Source: Cryptomeria japonica (Eukaryota; Streptophyta; Pinopsida; Cupressales; Cupressaceae). Taken from it: a stretch of 64,000 nt of DNA. Below the pieces are notes generated by a model. It saw nothing but the letters and a program-made list of their open reading frames with translations. It had not been told where the DNA came from and made no database searches. Positions 1 through 11,400 of the stretch are shown one piece after another. The DNA is taken from assembly GCF_030272615.1 (NCBI RefSeq), contig NC_081413.1, positions 160,642,849-160,706,848 of the forward strand, read 5' to 3'. A program made the translations under genes and the position numbers. Every line of letters begins with the position of its first letter. Within the stretch, counting starts at the first letter, position 1.

Positions 1-232
1 ACGCACATTGATGCGATAGGATAAAATCGATCAAAATCATGATTGAAGATTGTTGTCGACAAGACCAAATTTGAGAGCAAGATGAATGAAGAATGTAGAA
101 GAAAGACTCAATGCTTGCAAATGATAAAGACCAAGTGCGTGACATAGGAGAAATGTTAATGCAATGCCAAAACTAAAATGAGGCAATACGCAAATGTTAA
201 AGTATGACTCCGCAAGCGTTGACCATTTTTAG
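1..232 (+). other. Gag N-terminal/leader remnant of the gypsy element
   Basis: No long frame is open here. Short charged stretches in the third frame (for example around 85-230) read like the coiled N-terminal part of a plant Gag, and they join the main frame only after a shift near 235. This is probably the eroded start of gag; the true start codon cannot be fixed. Confidence 0.4.
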
Positions 233-1360
233 GTGTCTACAGTTACTAACCCTTTTCAAAGGAGACCTATCAATTTGGAGCAGTATAGACAATTGTTCTT
301 TGATGGGATCCTAGGATATCCCAACCACGTTCCTACTAAGTTAAGGGACAGACTCCATAAGTTTGCTGGAAATAATGCAATTAGTGCTGAAGAACATTTA
401 AAATCTTTTGGCAACCTAATAAATGATTATGAGATAGTGGATGAAGATGTTATAATGAAATTGTTTGTTTAGTCCCTGGTTGATGATGTAAGAGATTGGT
501 ACAGAGGTCTTCCAGATAATAGCATTGGGTCATGGGAGGACTTTATGAATTGTTTTCAAGAATAATACGGTGACAAAACAAATGTGAGCTTCATGCTCAA
601 TGAATTTAATAACATCAGAAAATCTGATAATGAAATGGTCACCGATTTCAATGCTAGATTTCAAAAGGCCATGCATAGATTATATTAGGTGATGAGGTTA
701 GATGATAACATGTGTTTGAACACCTATTATAATGCATTTGATTCTAAGATGGCGTATATCTTGAGGGATAAAAATCCACATAACTTGAGGGATGCATTTA
801 GGATTTCCATTAATGTGGAAAGCAATAGAAAAGCATTTGGGAAGTTAGGAAGGAGGATAGATGGTAGGTTATGGCAAGAAACAAAATAGCAACCTAGCAA
901 AGCTGCTAAGGAGGAAGACAAGATACAAAAGTTGGTCATTGCTATGAAGGATTTGACTACCAAGGTGAATAAAAATGATAAGCCTCATTATAACTGGCAA
1001 GATAGACCCCCTAGACTGCATGACATGCCTTATAATACCAACTGGAAAGATGACAAACCCTAAAATGAGAAGCCTAAAATTGCTCAAAATCAGGATACCC
1101 TAGATCCCTTAAAAGGGAAAAATGTCCATAATATAGAAAATACTCCTTGGTGTATTGCTTGTGATGGGCCACATTCTCCTCATCAGTGTGCAGTAGCTCA
1201 AGCCCTTGAAGAGTCCATGAGACAAGAAGCTGAGCCTGACATTAACATGTTTGAGACTATTATAGAAAGTGATGAGGAATCTATACAAAGTGGATACAGT
1301 GATGTGTTGGATAATGAAAGGTTTGTTCAAGGACAACTAACACTGGACTAGCATCCTACC
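233..1360 (+). pseudogene. gag: Gag polyprotein region of Tat-like gypsy element, with stops
   Basis: This is the capsid/nucleocapsid part, which packages element RNA in virus-like particles. The retrotransposon gag core is visible around 290-700 (motifs DWYRGLP, SWEDF, FNARF). A zinc knuckle follows at 1,151-1,189 with spacing C-X2-C-X3-H-X4-C, one residue shorter than the usual C-X2-C-X4-H-X4-C. The frame is uninterrupted by indels but holds stops at 470, 563, 686, 887, 1,061 and 1,349, all in places where glutamine fits. It runs directly into the protease with no stop or shift of its own, so gag and pol were one polyprotein. The start at 233 is only where the frame opens after a TAG at 230, not a real initiation codon. 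Confidence 0.8.
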
Positions 1361-2320
1361 TTGAATGTGGTAACAATTGAAGATGAAGAAGTTCATCTTA
1401 GAAGGCCTAGTGAGGAAGAAGTTAAAAGTCTCACCAAAGCTGCTATTGCTAAACCAAAACACAATTACAACTTAAGGAGCACCAAGAAGGACACTGATCA
1501 AGGTGAACTTGGTTCCATGTTCATAAAAGAGGTTACTCAAAAAGGGGCAACAAGTAGTGCTACTACTATCCCTAAAATTGGTCAAGAAAAGAAGGAGTGG
1601 GTTAAAGATGTACCCAAGATTACAGATGATAAAAGTGCCAACGATATACAAGGAGTTGCCTCAGCAAAAAGGGCAAGTCAGCTTAAGGCAGAAAGAGTTA
1701 GAGCTAATATTGAATTAAGAAATATTTCCACATTTGACATGGCTCAAGCTCTTACACAAATGAAGGTTATTGTCCCATTAGTAGAATTACTGAAAATAAA
1801 AGAACATAGGGATGCAACATTGTCTTTGTTTTCTAATATATCTGATAGTGACACAGTCCTACCCACCAGTTTAGCTAAAATTGGAAAGGATCAGGATCTC
1901 CAAACCCTAGAGGTTTATGTTGGAACCACTATTACTCAAGAGCCTTCACAGGTAGATCCTTTTTATGTTACTTTGTTAGTAAATAACCGGTTGATAAAAA
2001 ACTCCATCATAGATTCAGGAGCTGCTGCTAATGTAATGCCCTATGGTGTTATGAAAGAATTAGGACTATCAGTAACCACTATATATGGAAAATGCTATGC
2101 TATGGATAATAGGGAAGTACTTATGATAGGTACAATGAGAGATGTTGAAGTAAAAATAGAAGCATTCCCTAAGGAAACTTATAAAATGGACGTTATTGTT
2201 ACTGACACTAAACCCCATTATGGTATGTTGTTGTCTAGGTAGTGGGCAGCAGCAGTAGGAGGAAACATCCAACTGGATTTATCTTATGCCACCATTCGAA
2301 TCAATGGGAATCAGGTCAGG
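1361..2320 (+). pseudogene. pol: Aspartic protease region of Tat-like gypsy element
   Basis: This would cleave the Gag-Pol polyprotein. The catalytic Asp-Ser-Gly lies at 2,012-2,020 within DSGAAANVMP, and the flap-side motif YGMLLSR, typical of plant gypsy proteases, sits at about 2,219-2,239. Upstream is a 200-residue charged linker from late gag. One stop (TAG at 2,240) interrupts the motif where related proteins have a polar residue before Trp. The active-site triplet is intact, so apart from the stop the domain looks well preserved. It continues in frame into the RNase H that follows. Confidence 0.85.
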
Positions 2321-3187
2321 TTGTATAGAGAACCACATGCTCCTAGGGTAATTGAAAATGTATATCCTAGTATGCTCAATTGTATGATTGATGTGGATCT
2401 TGATAATTTCATACTACAACCAATTTTACCCCAGTTTGAGGATACTGACCCCATTGTGGTCGAATTAGAATCACAACAACATGGTTTATGGCAGATGTAT
2501 TTTGATGGAGCTTTATCCAAAGAAGGATCTGGAGCAGGGGTTCTTTTTGTATCTCCATCAGGTATAACTTTTAAATATTCTTTCTTATTGGCTTTCCAGT
2601 GCACAAATAATACTGCAGAGTATGAAGCCCTATTATTGGGACTTGAGGTTGCAAAAAGGCATGGAATCTAGCTGTTGATAGTCTTAGGGGATTTAGAATT
2701 GGTTGTCTCTTAGGTAAGATCCAAATATGCATCCAAAAATGATAGATTAAAGAGGTATAAGCATGTAGTTTGGGATGTCATTGAGCATTTTAGTGCATTT
2801 TCTATTAATTGGATAGAGAGATCAAAGAATATTATGGCAGACTTTCTAGCTAATGTCGCATTGAAAAATGATGATGCAACACTAACTGGCATCTCCATTG
2901 TGGAAATAAAATCTAGGCCTGCCATCCCTGATAATGTGTATAATTGGCAAGTTTTTGCTCATGATGAAGATATTCTTAGGTTCATCCAATGTGTTGATGA
3001 TTATGATGGACAAAAGATCGATTGCAATGCATTGGTGAAGGTGGTTAACAATAAGGAAACAGTGTTTGGAAATGACTTGGTCCAGTTGGAAACTAATGAG
3101 ATACCTAAAGGGTTGGTAGAGCTAGAGAGCATGTTCAGTTACAGTGACAGTCACTTACATCAGTAGTCTACCACCAAGTTAGAAGAA
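2321..3187 (+). pseudogene. pol: Extra RNase H domain located upstream of RT, catalytic DEDD intact
   Basis: An RNase H fold of the cellular/archaeal-like type. All four metal-binding acids are visible: Asp 2,504 in YFDGA, Glu 2,618 in NNTAEYEA, Asp 2,690 in GDLEL and Asp 2,840 in ADFLAN. Stops at 2,669, 2,711 and 3,164 are TAGs where glutamine fits. The domain lies between protease and RT in the same frame, while a second, degenerate RNase H follows RT. It would remove the RNA strand of the RNA-DNA hybrid during reverse transcription and probably carried the activity for this element. Tat elements are known to carry an additional RNase H; the order most often described places it after the native one, so the position here is notable. 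Confidence 0.8.
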
Positions 3188-4250
3188 TTGGAGGAGGTAA
3201 ACCTGGGGACTGAATCATCCCCTAAGTTAGTATACATTGGCAAGAAATTACCCCCTCATGTCAGAACTAATCTTATTAATTTATTGAAAAGATATAAACA
3301 TGTTTTTGCTTGGTCTTATGAACACCTAAAGGCATATAGACAAGACCTTTTTCAGCATGAAGTTCCCTTACTTCCAGATGCTAAGCCTTTCAGACAGAAA
3401 TAGAGACCTATTAATCCCCTATTGGAAACTAAGATGCAGCAAGAATTGACTATGTTAAGAGAAGGGGGGATTATCAAACCTATAAGACATTCTTCATGGG
3501 TCTCCAATTTAGTCCCAGTAAGAAAGAAAAATGGGGACATTAGATTGTGTGTGGATTTTAGAAATTTGAATGTTGCTTCTTTAAGAGACAATTACTCTTC
3601 CCCCAATATGGAAGCTATGTTGCAAAGAGTAACAAGTTGTGATCTTTTTTCCATGATGGATGATTTTTCAGGATACAATCAAGTGTTAGTGAGGGAATCT
3701 AAATAGTTTAAAACTGCTTTCACTACTCCATGGGGAACATATGTCTATGTAAGAATGCCATTTGGATTAAAAAATGCTAGAGCTACATTTCAAAGAGCTA
3801 TGGATGTAGCCTTCAAAGAATTCATCAATATCATCATGGTGGTTTATCAAGATGATCTAACTTGCTTCTCTAAAAAGGTCGATGACCACTGTGGACATTT
3901 GGAAAAGGTGTTCAATAAAGATTTGGAATTTGGTGTGTCATTAAATCCCAAGAAATGTCATTTTGGGGTCACTAAAGGAAAATTATTGGGGCATATTGTT
4001 TCCAAGGAAGGGGTAAGAATAGACCCTGAAAGAATTGAAGCAATAAACAAATTGTCTAAACCGAAGAATGTTAGAGGTATTCAATCCTTTTTGGGCAAAG
4101 TAAATTTTGTTAGAAGATTCATTGCGAACTTTGCAGAGATAGTGAAATCCATTGTCAAGTTGCTCAAGAAGGATACTAAGTTTTGTTGGGACCAAGAAGC
4201 CTCAAAGGCTTTTGCTGAAATTAAAAGGGCCATTCAGGAAGCACCAGTGC
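3188..4250 (+). pseudogene. pol: Reverse transcriptase of Tat-like gypsy element
   Basis: RNA-dependent DNA polymerase. Visible blocks are SSWVSNLVPVRKKNG near 3,490, LCVDFRNLN near 3,546, SMMDDFSGYNQ near 3,650, MPFGLKNA at 3,755 and the catalytic box YQDD at 3,845-3,856. The thumb-side block SFLGKVNFVRRFI lies near 4,085. The box has Gln where most plant gypsy elements have Leu, Val or Ile, but both aspartates are kept. TAG stops at 3,401 (before RPINP) and 3,704 interrupt it, both where family members carry glutamine. There are no frameshifts. Confidence 0.9.
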
Positions 4251-4640
4251 TGAAATCTCCTTATTATAGTAAGCCCTTCTCTCTATTCTCTTTTTCTTCA
4301 TACCATACAGTAGCTGCAGTGTTGTTACAAAAGAATAATGAGGGATATGAACATCCCATAGCTTTCTATAGCAAGTCTTTGCAAGCAGCAGAATTAAAAT
4401 ATGAAACCATGGAGAAATGGGCTTATGCTTTAGTTAAAGTTGTTAAGGCTTTCAGGCCATACCTGGTGAATGCCAAAATCACTGCTTATGTCCCACATGT
4501 TGTAGTTAAGGATATTCTGTCCCAGTCTAAGGTTATAGGAAAAAGGTGCAGATGGCTCAATAGGATCCAAGAATTTGACTTGCAAATAAAGATCACCAAA
4601 TTGGTGAGAGGCTTAGGTCTGGCCAAGCTCATGACTGAAT
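4251..4640 (+). pseudogene. pol: Native gypsy RNase H position, all catalytic residues lost
   Basis: The fold is recognisable by VAAVLLQK, PIAFYSKSL and the AELKYE region, with normal spacing after RT. Active RNase H of gypsy elements reads roughly L-Y-x-D-A-S, E-K-E, T-D-H and A-D-A-L. Here these positions hold Phe (4,292, in LFSFSS), Trp (4,418, in EKWAYAL), Pro (4,493, in YVPHV) and a non-acidic residue near 4,620 (LAKLM). None of the four can be explained as a stop or a shift, and the frame is open throughout. The domain therefore looks like a structural remnant comparable to the retroviral connection domain, with catalysis presumably moved to the RNase H upstream of RT. Confidence 0.75.
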
Positions 4641-5971
4641 CTAATCATCTGAATGTTGAGATACATAATGTTGAAATCAAAAGTACTTCAGTCACTAGTA
4701 TTGAAAGGCAACCTTGGTATTCAGAGATAGTCCAATTTTTAAGAGATGCTACATTCTCAAAAGGAATGACACATAATCAGAGAAGAACTCTAAAAATCAA
4801 GTCACAAAAATATGTTCTCATTCAAGGTGATCTATTTTGGAGAAAAAGAGATGGAGAACTACTAATGTGTTTGGATGAATTCCAGGCTAAAAGGGTGTTG
4901 ATTGAAATGCATGATGGAGTATGTGGAGGCCATTAGTCTACTAAGACAACCGCTGGTAAGATAATCCAAGCTGGGTACTATTGGCCTACCTTATTCAAGG
5001 ATACTCATGAACATGTCAAGAAATGTGACCCATGTCAAAAAATTTCATCCAAATTGAAGTATGAAGGAGCTTTACCCCTAAATCCAGTCACAGTGGAAGC
5101 CCCTTTTGTCCAATGGGGCATTCATTTTATTGGAGAGATTGTTGAGAGATCGGGAAGAGGTCATAGATGGATCATAGTAGCCACTAATTATTTTACTAAA
5201 TGGATTGAAGCTATTCCCACAAGAAGAGCTATGAGTAAAGTTGTCATTGACTTCCTAATGGACAATATTATAACTAGATTTGGAATACCTGCAAAGTTAG
5301 TAATGGACAATGCCATGAGTTTTAGGTTAGAAGAGTTTATTGGATTTTGTACAAGTCATGGAATAATCATGTCTTACTCTTCACCTTATCATCCTTAGGG
5401 AAATGGACAAGCTGAATCCAGTAATAAAAGCCTCTTGAATATTATCAAGAAAATCTTAGAAGAAAACAAGAGGTCATGGGATCAAAAGTTGAAACTAGCT
5501 TTGTGGGCAGACAGAATAATAGTCAAGAAGGCCATTGGAATGTCACCTTTTGAACTGGTTTATGGTACATAGGTTATATTGCCAGTGAATAATCTTCTTC
5601 CAGTTTATAAATTCTTGCAAGATGAAGACATGGATCTATCTAAACCTATGGAAAATGGAATGATCCAAATTGTGGAAGTGGAAGAGATCAGAACTCTAGC
5701 TCATAAGAGAAATCTGAAGATCCAATTGTAGTCCAAATACCTTTTTGATAAAAGGACATCCTTAAGGAAGTTTCAAATTGATGATATTGTTCTTCAGTGG
5801 AATGCAAGAGGACAGGACAAGGGAAAACACAAGAAAATTGAATCCTTATGGATTGGCCCTTTTGTGGTCTGTGATTTAAATGGAAAGGATTCTTATTTGG
5901 TGAAAAATATGAATGATGAAGTACAAGAATTTCCAGTGCATGGACAATTCCTGAAACATTATTTCTCTTGA
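4641..5971 (+). pseudogene. pol: Integrase of Tat-like gypsy element, first catalytic Asp replaced by His
   Basis: Inserts element DNA into the genome. The zinc-binding HHCC module lies around 4,908-5,040, with the final cysteine pair in CDPCQK. The core keeps Asp 5,306 (in VMDNA) and Glu 5,414 (in GQAES) with the standard 35 residues between them. The first catalytic Asp, expected in WGIDFIG, is His at 5,123. TAG stops at 4,934, 5,396, 5,570 and 5,729 fall at polar positions such as YHP-stop-GNGQAE, where glutamine is normal. The polyprotein ends at a true TGA, 5,969-5,971. No chromodomain is seen, in agreement with a non-chromovirus lineage. Confidence 0.85.
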
Positions 5972-6500
5972 AGTCCATGCACAATAGGTCCTTTGTTTGT
6001 ATATATTTTGTTTGCTTCCTATTGTTTTTGTTTGGGTCTGTGTTTTGGTCTATTTCTCTAGAGTTTCCTGAGTTTCTTGTGTTGATCTTGCGATCAACCA
6101 TCCCCAGTCAGAGCCGCTGTTATCAGTGTTTAAGAAATGGGTTTTCTTTCCCCATGATTGGCTAAGTTTTTTGAAATGTTGAGTTAGGTATGCTTTTAAC
6201 TGCTTCAAAGATGTGTTAGGTCTTTAAGGGTCAAGGGTTTTAGTTTTAAATCGCTCAAATGTCTGATCAAAACCCTCTAGTTTCTATTCCTGTGTTACTT
6301 TATTCACTTAAGTAATGGGTCTTGGGGTCGTGTGAAGTGCCTCCCTTGTTATCTACCTAGGCGGTTGTTAAATAATCATAAAAAGTCTATGCCTTATGTC
6401 ATTTGCCTTCTAATGTTGTCGAGTCCAGTAAGTGTTGCACAACTTCCAGATGAATCTATGACTTTTGCCATTTTGTTAGGCAAAGTTGCGGGTGTGTTAA
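5972..6500 (+). other. Spacer after pol, no gene seen
   Basis: About 530 bases of T-rich sequence with only short frames lacking any family resemblance. It leads into the tandem-repeat zone and is best read as the start of the 3' untranslated region of the gypsy element. Confidence 0.5.
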
Positions 6501-6504
6501 GCTA

Positions 6505-8066
6505 TGTGAAATAGCGACAGGAAAAAGCATGTTCAACTGTGTGCATTTGATCTGGTTTAACAAGACTCCATCTCGCTCAAGATCTAATGACTGGCGTTGA
6601 TTCACAGCCGAAACAAGCGAGTAAATTACCTTTCACAAAATGGTGAAAAGGTTTGGCGGGACCCAGCAATGAAGACTTTTCCATCGCTAAAAGGTGATCA
6701 AGTTCAAAAGAAATTGACGGCTCTTGTTGTTTCGTGGCTGGTAGATGCTCACATGTTATGCCCTGTGAAACAGCGAAAGGTTTTTTGGCCCAGGCAAAAG
6801 AGGTTTATGAGAAGCATAATAGATGCGTAGGTTCCCAAAAATATAACGGCTAGCGTAGTTTTGCAGGAGAAAGATGCTTGACAGATAGCTTTCTCAAAAC
6901 AGCGAAATGACATGGCATTCCAAGCAAGCAGCCCAGCTGGTTGAGATGGCAAGTAAGATAGTGACACCTGGCCAAAAATCAATGTGGTCAGTGAATTGGA
7001 TTTAAGGATTAAAAGGTGGGTCCAAGAAGATGAGTCATGCTACAGGATAAGAAGTGACCTAGCAGATACAACTGGCAAGGATAAAGTGGATCCCGATGTT
7101 TTCTCTCAGTGAATAAAAAGTTGACATGTCAGTTCAGGAATGACTAGACACCAAGTGGATAAAGCTAAGTTAGACAACCCACGTCTACCGGATTCAAGTA
7201 GGTTGTTAAGCATCGGGCAATTTTGATATGATCAAACGGTTCATGTGAGTTCGCGAAGGCAAGATGCTTTTGTTTTAAGGTTTGTGAAATGGTGAAAGAG
7301 CTAGTGGGCCTAAAGAAACATATACGGCATAAAGGTAAAAAAGGATCAACTCTATTTTGATCCAAGGGTTCTCATTGTTTCATGGCTGCAAATCAATTGA
7401 GGATTAAGGCCTACAAAATGGCAAAAGAGAAAGAGAGTTTCTTCCCAGCATGACGTGGAATGACAGCTATTACTTCTTGTAAGGATTGATCGTGATGTGT
7501 CGTAAGACACATAGTTTCAAAAGGTGATTTAGGGCCCGCTGAGGTGTAACTGATGGTTATGCAAGAAATAAAACATGTGGTTGACTCTAAACTAAACCCG
7601 AAGAGTTTCCTAGAGCTAATGGTCGCATGCCATGTGGCATTTGTTAACCGGTAAATAAATGGGATAAGTAATAAAGGTCTCACTTAAAGGGTGGTCATCT
7701 CGATATTAATCCAATGCCTCTCATTGTTTCGTGGCCCGAAGGTGTAAGCGGATTAAACTCTACAAAATAGCAAAAAATTGTTAGTCGTCAAGATGAGGCG
7801 TGGTTAGTGAAAAAGTTGACAGCCCCGGTAGGGGTTAAAGGCCAGGCAGTTAGAGTTCCATCTAACGCTTGGCGTAGCTTCGTGAAAGGAAAGTGCTCAC
7901 GGGATAAAGCTTGCGAAATGGCGAAAAGGAGGTAGAGCCCAATGCAAAGGCAAAGAGGTTAAAACAATGTAAAGACTGACCAAGTCTCATCTAATCAGAC
8001 AGCTGGTGTGATTTCATCAAGCGAAATTGTGAGGATGTTATGCTTTGTGAAATGGTGAAAGAGAGA
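6505..8066 (+). repeat. Decayed ~130-bp tandem repeat in the 3' region of the gypsy element
   Basis: A core reading roughly GTGAAATGGTGAAAGAG recurs with its AAA at about 6,509, 6,638, 6,768, 6,897, 7,287, 7,416, 7,765, 7,916 and 8,050. The gaps are 129, 130, 129, 390 (three units), 129, 349, 151 and 134. A second box, TGTTTCGTGGC, precedes the core by about 37 bases at 6,728, 7,375 and 7,724. Regular spacing with strong divergence means an old array. Tandem arrays in the 3' untranslated region are known for Tat-lineage elements and can seed satellites. Confidence 0.7.
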
Positions 8067-8269
8067 AAAGGAAAATACACAGGCATGTTATGACCCATTG
8101 GAGCAAAAATTTTGAATTCTTCTATGAATTCAATTCTGAAGGGATGACCGAAGCATGCGGTATCAATGTCATAGTTAAGAGCTTGACTACTGTATATAAT
8201 TTCACATCAATTGAATGAAGGAATCATTTTGAAGAGTAGTTGCAGAGAAGCACTTGCAAAGCAAATTTC

Positions 8270-8332
8270 TTCAGTTGCAGAGAAAATTTCTTCAGTTGTA
8301 GAGCAGATTTATTCAGTTGTAGAGAAGTTTTC
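8270..8332 (+). repeat. Three-copy 21-bp tandem repeat
   Basis: Three head-to-tail units of exactly 21 bases, consensus TTCAGTTGYAGAGMARWTTTH, at 8,270, 8,291 and 8,312. Looser partial copies lie just before (about 8,235-8,268) and after. It sits in the spacer ahead of the second ORF. Confidence 0.8.
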
Positions 8333-8458
8333 TTCAAGCAAAAAATAGGTTCTCTTGTACTCCTATTTGGCAATTACTTGACAGTGTGTTTTAAATGAGG
8401 TTTTGATTTATTACAGAACAATTGGGGCTAGTAATTAAATTGCTTGCATAGTTTTAAG

Positions 8459-11400
8459 ATGGCATCTAAAAGAGAATTCTCAGGAAAGGTTAATTATCAA
8501 GAGAGGGCTATTTGTGATGATTTCCTAGAATAGTTGACATTGTCAACTAATGTGGCAGCAAAGGTAAAAGAACTAGTGCCAAGAGCTCCTCACCTAAAAA
8601 TAGGAGCGGGATTATATGATAAGGGTAACTAGCTAAGAGACCCTCAAATTGGGTTGTCTGGGTTGGGATTATTTAAGGTTGGATTTGGCATAAGAAACTC
8701 CCTAGCCCCAATGAACAGTATCTGGGAGTTGGATGTAGGCAAATTGGTGGTTCCTGGAGTATTCATGGATGTGGATCTCCTAACTCAGATTGCACACAAC
8801 TATGACCCAATAACAAGAAGTGTTAAAGATATAAGTGGGAAAACTCTCATTGAAATAAATAATGAGGAGTTTAGAAATTCTTTCAAGCTTAGTGAATTTA
8901 CCAATTTTTTAGAACCTATTAATTTCAAATCACTAGCTCAGGTTTACAGTGTGTAGAGGAATCACCTTAGAAATGGGCCTCTTAAAGAATTCTTTGTGAA
9001 GATAGGTGGGTTAATAGTTGTAGGACCTAATACTGAGGAGCCTTTTTCTTTAAATATGTTTACCCTTAGGGCCAAAGGATTATACTGGTCACTCTACTAA
9101 ATTCTAGGAGAAGATGCTGAGGCAAATATGCCAACTCATTACATGCTGATGATTGCTCAAATTTTGAACCCTTCTTTGGCAGTAACCTTTGACTATGCTT
9201 CCTATATCACTGATTCCATCCATGAAGGATTGAAAGGAATAAATAATAGGAAATTTGATAGGCCTTTTAGATGGTACTCCCTCCTCATGAATTTATTTTA
9301 ATTCAAAGGTGGTGACTATTTTGCAAGTGGAATGGATATTGTGAAAGAGAAAAATGGAGAGAAGATGCCAGTGCAGTTATGGAGTATAGTGTTGTCATGG
9401 GACAGAGAAGATGCAAGCTTCTTGAAGTTTGATAAATGTTTTGCATCTAAGATTAGGACTCTTATTTGTTCAGAAAATCCAAGAGTTCCTAAGGTTCTTT
9501 TGGAATTCATTAGGCCAAAAGAATTTGCTGAGAATGTTAAAATTGTCCACAATTGGGGTGATATCTACTTATACCCTATCTCCATAGTTTTTAGAGTATA
9601 TGGCTTCAAAGGCACTCCATATTTGTTGCCCTATCAGGTCCCACTTAAAGTGGGAATTGCAGAGATCCTTAGGCAGATTGGTGGTGTGCAAGAGGAAAGT
9701 TAACAGGCAGAGGTAAAGGGGCCATTTTTCCTACAGTTACCATAGCACACCAATTTGTGATAATTAAAGGAGGTTGGAAGTGTTTTGAAGATTTGCTTCA
9801 ACTGTATCATTTGTCAACTGCAATATCCCGATGTGTTGACCCTGAAGATTTCTTCAACAACATGTTCAGAAAGAGGGAAATATGCAGAGGTAGACCCCGC
9901 CAATTCTAGTTTCTTGAAGACCTCTTTAGGAATGAGTTTGATTTAGATGAGCAAGAACTGAGGAAGGAAAAGTGGGTGGCCTACAAAAATGCTTTAGACT
10001 TTGTACACCAATTCAACACTAGCTATGACCCTTTGTCTAGCTTTCACCCTTTTGAGAGAAGATAAAGTTCTTAATTCTTTGTTTTGAGGATGTGATGCAA
10101 ACATTGAAAGAAAAGAGGGAGGTTGTAATTAAGAACAACCCTGAGAAAGCAAGACTAGTTCTAAATAGGTCTGCATCTTCCAGAGCAATCCCTCCTAGTG
10201 ATTACATGTTGTGTAAGAAGTCCAACTATAGTGTGTTGATGCCAACAATAGGGGAGCCCTCTACTTCAAAAGGGAAGAGGAAGATACAGGATGTCATTGA
10301 CATTCAAGATAGCCCAAAGAAATGAAGAGTGGGAAAAGAAGTACAATCTGATGAAACTTTGTGCTGTCCATCTCAATCCCCTATTCATATAGGAGATGAA
10401 CAAGCAGCAACTGAGCAACTGTTACAGTTAAGCAGCCTTGGAGAGATAACATACACATATGATGAAGTCGAAGAGGGAATGCCAGAAGAGCCCCTTACTG
10501 CTGAAATGAACATCACTACTAATGAGTTCAAAGGCCAGGAGTGGGCTCCTGGGATCAAGAAAGCCAGTGAATATTTCTTGGCTCATAATAATTTTGTCAC
10601 ATCAGGAGCTTTCATGCAATTTGTGTGGAAGCAAAACATAAATAAATTAAATGCTAGGTGTGAAAAGAGGAAAGGTGAGTAGCCCCACAACGATCCAGCT
10701 ATGGTGGAGGAAGAGATAAAGAAAGAAATGGTTGATGAGTTTAAGAGCATCACTCCTTAGTAGGGAAGAGACATGGTAGCATAGGCTGGGGTACTCATTC
10801 TTCCCGAATGGGACATAGCAAATGCCTTGGGTTTAGAGGCAGTAAGAAAAGAGACCAAACCTATGGAGGGAGTCACTTTTAGCAAAGATAATGTTGCACT
10901 AGTCACGTGGTCTCTTAAAAGAGACAACAATAAGAGGAATAAGGACACCTCAGGGTCAAGTTACCTTGGAGGAATGATAGTGAAAAGAGTGCAGAGCACT
11001 AGGGTAGTGGAAGCTACTAGCACTATGCTAGAGACTACAAAGTTTAGTGTTGTAGTAGCAGAAAGAGAGGCTAAGGAAAAGGCAGATCTCCAAGTTAAGT
11101 TGGAGACAGTTTTAAAAGCTTACAACAATGCCAAGGAAGAGGTAAGAGGTAAAGATAGTATCATCACCAAGCTACAAATCTAGTTGGTAGGACAATACCA
11201 TCAAGGTGAGTCCTCAACATTGATGATCTCCTCTTCTCCTGCAAGACCTCCACCTACCAGCCCCATTATTGAGTTCCCACCATCTCCAGCACCCTCTAGT
11301 TCTCAATTGATTGAGATCACTCCCCATGAGTTGGAGAATTTAAATCAGGCTCAAACCTTATATGCAAAGAAATATGAACAGAGGGTAAAGGCTACAATTT

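Noticed and set aside
8220-8340. CRISPR-like array
   Set aside because: The short units are directly tandem without unique spacers, in plant DNA; this is a minisatellite.
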